Shown: positions 53,061-55,436 of the stretch, one piece after another | Layout of the letters: the number at the start of each line of letters is the position of its first letter | Position numbering within the stretch: position 1 is the first letter of the stretch | Origin: CAYPCH01 sp964409165 | GTDB taxonomy: Bacteria > Bacillota > Clostridia > Acetivibrionales > Acetivibrionaceae | DNA length: 55,436 nucleotides | Direction: 5' to 3' | Assembly (NCBI GenBank): GCA_964409165.1 | Contig: CAYPCH010000007.1 | Span: 1-55,436 of the forward strand | Position numbers and translations under genes: made by a program | Notes under the pieces: model-generated | The model's input: only the letters and a program-made list of their open reading frames with translations | The model's database searches: none | Told to the model about the DNA's origin: nothing

Positions 53061-54797
53061 ATGAAAAATTTAATCAGAATTTTGAAATATGCACGACCAT
53101 ACTGGTGGCTTATAGGGATAACCGGTTTTAGTGTGATTGCAGTAACAGGACTCAACCTTGTCACTCCGTGGCTTGTAATGGATTTGGTATCTGCTCTGAC
53201 TGAAGGACAAAGCAGTGATATGCTAAAAACATCACGGTATATAGTAATAGTGCTTATTGTAGTTTATATATTGAGAGCGATTTTTACATATTTGCAACGT
53301 TATATGAGCCATGCTGCGGCATGGAGACTTGTAGCAGATATGAGGGTCGCAGTGTATGAGCAGCTTCAAAAATTGACGTTGAGATATTATCACGACAAAC
53401 AAACAGGGCAGTTAATGTCAAGAGCTATTAATGATACTGCTACATTTGAAGTGCTTATTGCACATGCGGTTCCAGACCTTGTGGCAAATGTCCTGATATT
53501 TTTAGGTATAAGTATAATTCTTTTTATAAAAAATCCACTATTGGCAGCCTTTACTCTTATACCCATCCCTTTTCTGGTAGTAGGCGGACTGGTATTTACT
53601 AAAAAAATACTACCCAACTTCCGTGAAGCACAAGGAACTCTTGCAGAGCTTAATGCGGTTGTACAGGACAATATTTCGGGAATAAAGGAAATACAGGTTT
53701 TTAATCAGCAATTCAGGGAAAAAAAGCGTGTTGAGAAAAGAGCAAGAAAATATACTACAGCTATTCTGAATGCGTTAAAATTGAGTGCAGTTTTCCATCC
53801 GTTGGTTGAAATGCTCAGTTCCTTTGGAACGGTTATTGTAGTTGGCTTTGGAGGATGGCTTGCATTAAATGGTCGTGTTTCAGCAGCGGAAATTGTAGGT
53901 TTTATTATGTATCTAGGGCTCTTTTATCAGCCTATTACCACGCTTGCAAGGGTAATGGAGGATTTGCAACAGGCTACAGCTGGAGCAGAAAGGGTTTTTG
54001 AACTCTTAGATACCGAACCGGATATAGTAGATAGTAAGGATGCTCAAGAGATCACGCATTCTGAAGGAGAAATAATTTTTGATAATGTAAGTTTTCATTA
54101 TCTAGAGTCAAGTCCGGTTTTGAAAAACGTCAGTTTTACCGCAAAGTCCGGTAAAATGATAGCATTAGTTGGTCCTACGGGAGTTGGAAAAACGACAATC
54201 ATTAGCCTGGTTGCACGTTTTTATGACCCGGTTTCGGGAAGAATACTTCTCGACGGAAAAGATCTGAAGGATATTACGCTGTCATCTATTAGAAATCAGA
54301 TAAGCATTGTGCTCCAGGATATATTTCTTTTTAACGGTAGTGTTGCAGATAATATAGCATACGGAAGCAAAAATGCTTCAGTTGATGACATTGTGAGAGC
54401 TGCAGAAATTGCCAGGGCACATGATTTTATAAGCGAACTGCCGGAAGGATATGATACAGTTATAGGAGAAAGAGGCGTTAAGCTGTCAGGCGGTCAGAAA
54501 CAAAGATTGTCTATAGCTAGAGCAGTTTTGCGCAATTCGCCCATTTTGATTCTCGATGAAGCAACAGCAGCTGTGGATGTGCAAACAGAGGAAGAAATCC
54601 AGCAGGCAATACAGGAATTGGCTGGAAGCCGTACAATTATAGTTATTGCACACAGATTGTCAACAGTAAAACAAGCAGATCTTATTCTGGTTTTTAAAGA
54701 TGGAGAGATTGTGGAATCAGGAACCCATCAGGAACTTATAAGCTATGGAGGCTTATACCGTGAATTGACTAAAGTAAAGACTGTTGATACTATATAA
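53061..54797 (+). CDS. ABC exporter, fused membrane and ATPase domains (MsbA/BmrA type)
   Basis: A 578-residue half-transporter that works as a homo- or heterodimer. Six membrane helices span residues 1-300 (for example WWLIGITGFSVIAVTGL and IVIVLIVVYILRAIF). The ATPase part has Walker A VGPTGVGKTT, the signature LSGGQKQRLSIARA, Walker B ILILDEATAAVD and the H-loop IAHRLST. The substrate may be a lipid, drug or peptide; it cannot be told. A TGGAGGA site precedes ATG 53061. The stop codon TAA shares its last base with element copy E; without the insertion the same stop would be kept. Confidence 0.92.
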   Translation: MKNLIRILKYARPYWWLIGITGFSVIAVTGLNLVTPWLVMDLVSALTEGQSSDMLKTSRYIVIVLIVVYILRAIFTYLQRYMSHAAAWRLVADMRVAVYEQLQKLTLRYYHDKQTGQLMSRAINDTATFEVLIAHAVPDLVANVLIFLGISIILFIKNPLLAAFTLIPIPFLVVGGLVFTKKILPNFREAQGTLAELNAVVQDNISGIKEIQVFNQQFREKKRVEKRARKYTTAILNALKLSAVFHPLVEMLSSFGTVIVVGFGGWLALNGRVSAAEIVGFIMYLGLFYQPITTLARVMEDLQQATAGAERVFELLDTEPDIVDSKDAQEITHSEGEIIFDNVSFHYLESSPVLKNVSFTAKSGKMIALVGPTGVGKTTIISLVARFYDPVSGRILLDGKDLKDITLSSIRNQISIVLQDIFLFNGSVADNIAYGSKNASVDDIVRAAEIARAHDFISELPEGYDTVIGERGVKLSGGQKQRLSIARAVLRNSPILILDEATAAVDVQTEEEIQQAIQELAGSRTIIVIAHRLSTVKQADLILVFKDGEIVESGTHQELISYGGLYRELTKVKTVDTI

Positions 54798-54931
54798 CTC
54801 AACTTTCCCACAGTATTTATGGGCTTTTTGCCACTAACGTAGCATTGCTCACCGCGATCAAAAAGTAAACTTTTTGCCCTTAACTTGTGAGCAACCATAG
54901 CCTCAAAATACTATAAGTGGGAAAGTTGAGT
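54797..54931 (+). mobile_element. 135-bp palindromic element, copy E
   Basis: Exactly 135 bp with perfect 15-bp terminal inverted repeats. It is flanked by the 5-bp direct repeat ATATA at 54792-54796 and 54932-54936. It sits at the very end of the ABC exporter gene. Confidence 0.9.
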
Positions 54932-55304
54932 ATATAAGCTATTTTATAATTATCTGTGTGCGTTGGCTTGTATATTTTTTTTAACAAGGTGATTATTTAC
55001 TTTATCTACCTTTGTCTATATTGAATGTGATAAAGGTAGATAAAGTAAATATGTTTTCGGAGCTTTATAAAAATGAATTAAAAGTTAAGTATTATTCACT
55101 ATTAAAAAGGATATAATGTTATCGAGGAGAAAAAGCGCTATAAATTGATTTATTGTTGAAATTTGTCGTTTATGCATACTTGAATAGTATAGTGAATTGG
55201 TGATATATTGTTAAAGCTGTCGCTGATGAGTTGTTGATAACGCTAGCAAGCTAAAGGGTAAAATTCTTTAAGCAGATTGTTGAAAATTGTTAACATGAAA
55301 TATG
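54932..55304. other. Intergenic region upstream of the rRNA-type promoter
   Basis: It holds the long inverted repeat at 54994-55051. The remainder is A+T-rich; no gene is supported. One 21-codon frame from 55051 has no ribosome binding site. Confidence 0.55.
54994..55051 (+). repeat. Long perfect inverted repeat (20 bp arms)
   Basis: The arms are TATTTACTTTATCTACCTTT (54994-55013) and its exact complement (55032-55051), with an 18-nt loop that can pair partly further. The inner part CTATATTGAATGTGATAAA recalls the right arm of the dispersed upstream element. It could be a terminator for the ABC gene only if followed by T residues, and it is followed by ATGTTTTC, which is weak. Confidence 0.75.
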
Positions 55305-55333
55305 TTGACAGAATTCGAGCGACATGATAGTAT
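55305..55333 (+). promoter_or_regulatory. Strong promoter, probably of an rRNA operon
   Basis: TTGACA at 55305-55310, a 17-bp spacer, and TAGTAT at 55328-55333. It is followed by a leader of about 100 nt that looks like a pre-16S leader. Confidence 0.7.
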
Positions 55334-55339
55334 TAGTAT

Positions 55340-55436
55340 CTGTGCTAATGAAGCAGAGATAAAAAAGCCGAAAGGCAATAGAGGTTATTGATATAACCGA
55401 TGGACTTTGAAAAGTGAACAGTGTAAGAAAAGTAAT
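55340..55436 (+). other. Probable pre-16S rRNA leader, cut by window edge
   Basis: The end of the window reads ACTTTGAAAAGTGAACAGTG, the type of sequence found just before 16S genes in Firmicutes (usual form TTTGAAAACTGAACA). A small GCC-GAAA-GGC hairpin lies near 55367. The 16S gene itself should begin within some hundred bases to the right, outside the window. This is a pattern-based call. Confidence 0.6.

Noticed and set aside
3988..54936. TA target duplication of the IS630/mariner type for the 135-bp element
   Set aside because: Copies B and E do not have TA on both sides; the 5-bp duplications explain the borders better.
55051..55116. A 21-codon frame beginning MFSELYKNEL
   Set aside because: There is no ribosome binding site, and it starts at the edge of the inverted repeat; unsupported.

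Overview
The window comes from an A+T-rich, low-G+C Gram-positive anaerobe of the cellulosome-forming Clostridia (the Acetivibrio / Hungateiclostridium / 'Clostridium thermocellum' group). The evidence is a type I dockerin with Ser-Thr recognition pairs, SLH-anchored surface enzymes, and a SigI / RsgI pair whose RsgI ends in a family 3 cellulose-binding module. I cannot name the species from sequence alone.

Layout. (1) 0-27.5 kb is a Wzx/Wzy-type exopolysaccharide or capsule locus. It holds a UDP-ManNAc dehydrogenase, an initiating sugar-phosphate transferase, two heparinase II/III-type proteins (one secreted and SLH-anchored, one cytoplasmic), a polysaccharide deacetylase, a CapK-like adenylate-forming enzyme, a FemAB-like acyltransferase, a MurA paralogue, two Wzx flippases, a hexapeptide acetyltransferase, a GT2 and three GT4 glycosyltransferases, a beta-helix protein, a Wzz-tyrosine kinase fusion and a Wzy polymerase. 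A dockerin-bearing metallopeptidase lies on the opposite strand inside it. (2) 27.6-36.5 kb is a compact operon: a transglutaminase-fold membrane protein that has lost its catalytic triad, a membrane protein, a MoxR ATPase, a DUF58 protein, a small membrane protein, and a soluble histidine kinase with a LacI-type sugar-binding sensor. (3) 36.6-41.5 kb holds a solitary PilT, a chemoreceptor, a rhomboid protease and a 63-residue orphan. (4) 41.9-44.8 kb is a cysteine/methionine sulfur unit: a CymR-type Rrf2 repressor, MetY and CysK. (5) 45-49.6 kb holds a stand-alone P-type ATPase nucleotide-binding domain, a YfbR-like nucleotidase, an unknown protein and sigI-rsgI. (6) 49.6-55.4 kb holds topoisomerase III, a small membrane protein and an ABC exporter. 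The window ends in what looks like the promoter and leader of an rRNA operon, just short of the 16S gene.

Two families of dispersed repeats stand out. The first is a 135-bp palindromic element with 15-bp terminal inverted repeats. Four full copies and one cut by the window edge are present; three of the four full copies are flanked by perfect 5-bp target duplications and the fourth by an imperfect one. It behaves like a non-autonomous transposable element, and one copy has rewritten the C-terminus of the SLH-anchored lyase. The second is a 45-95-bp palindromic element found five times, each time upstream of a gene and each time in the same orientation as that gene.

How the parts may work together (inference): the first region builds, exports and trims a surface polysaccharide; the SLH and dockerin proteins decorate the cell surface or cellulosome; and SigI/RsgI reads extracellular cellulose to adjust cellulosomal gene expression.
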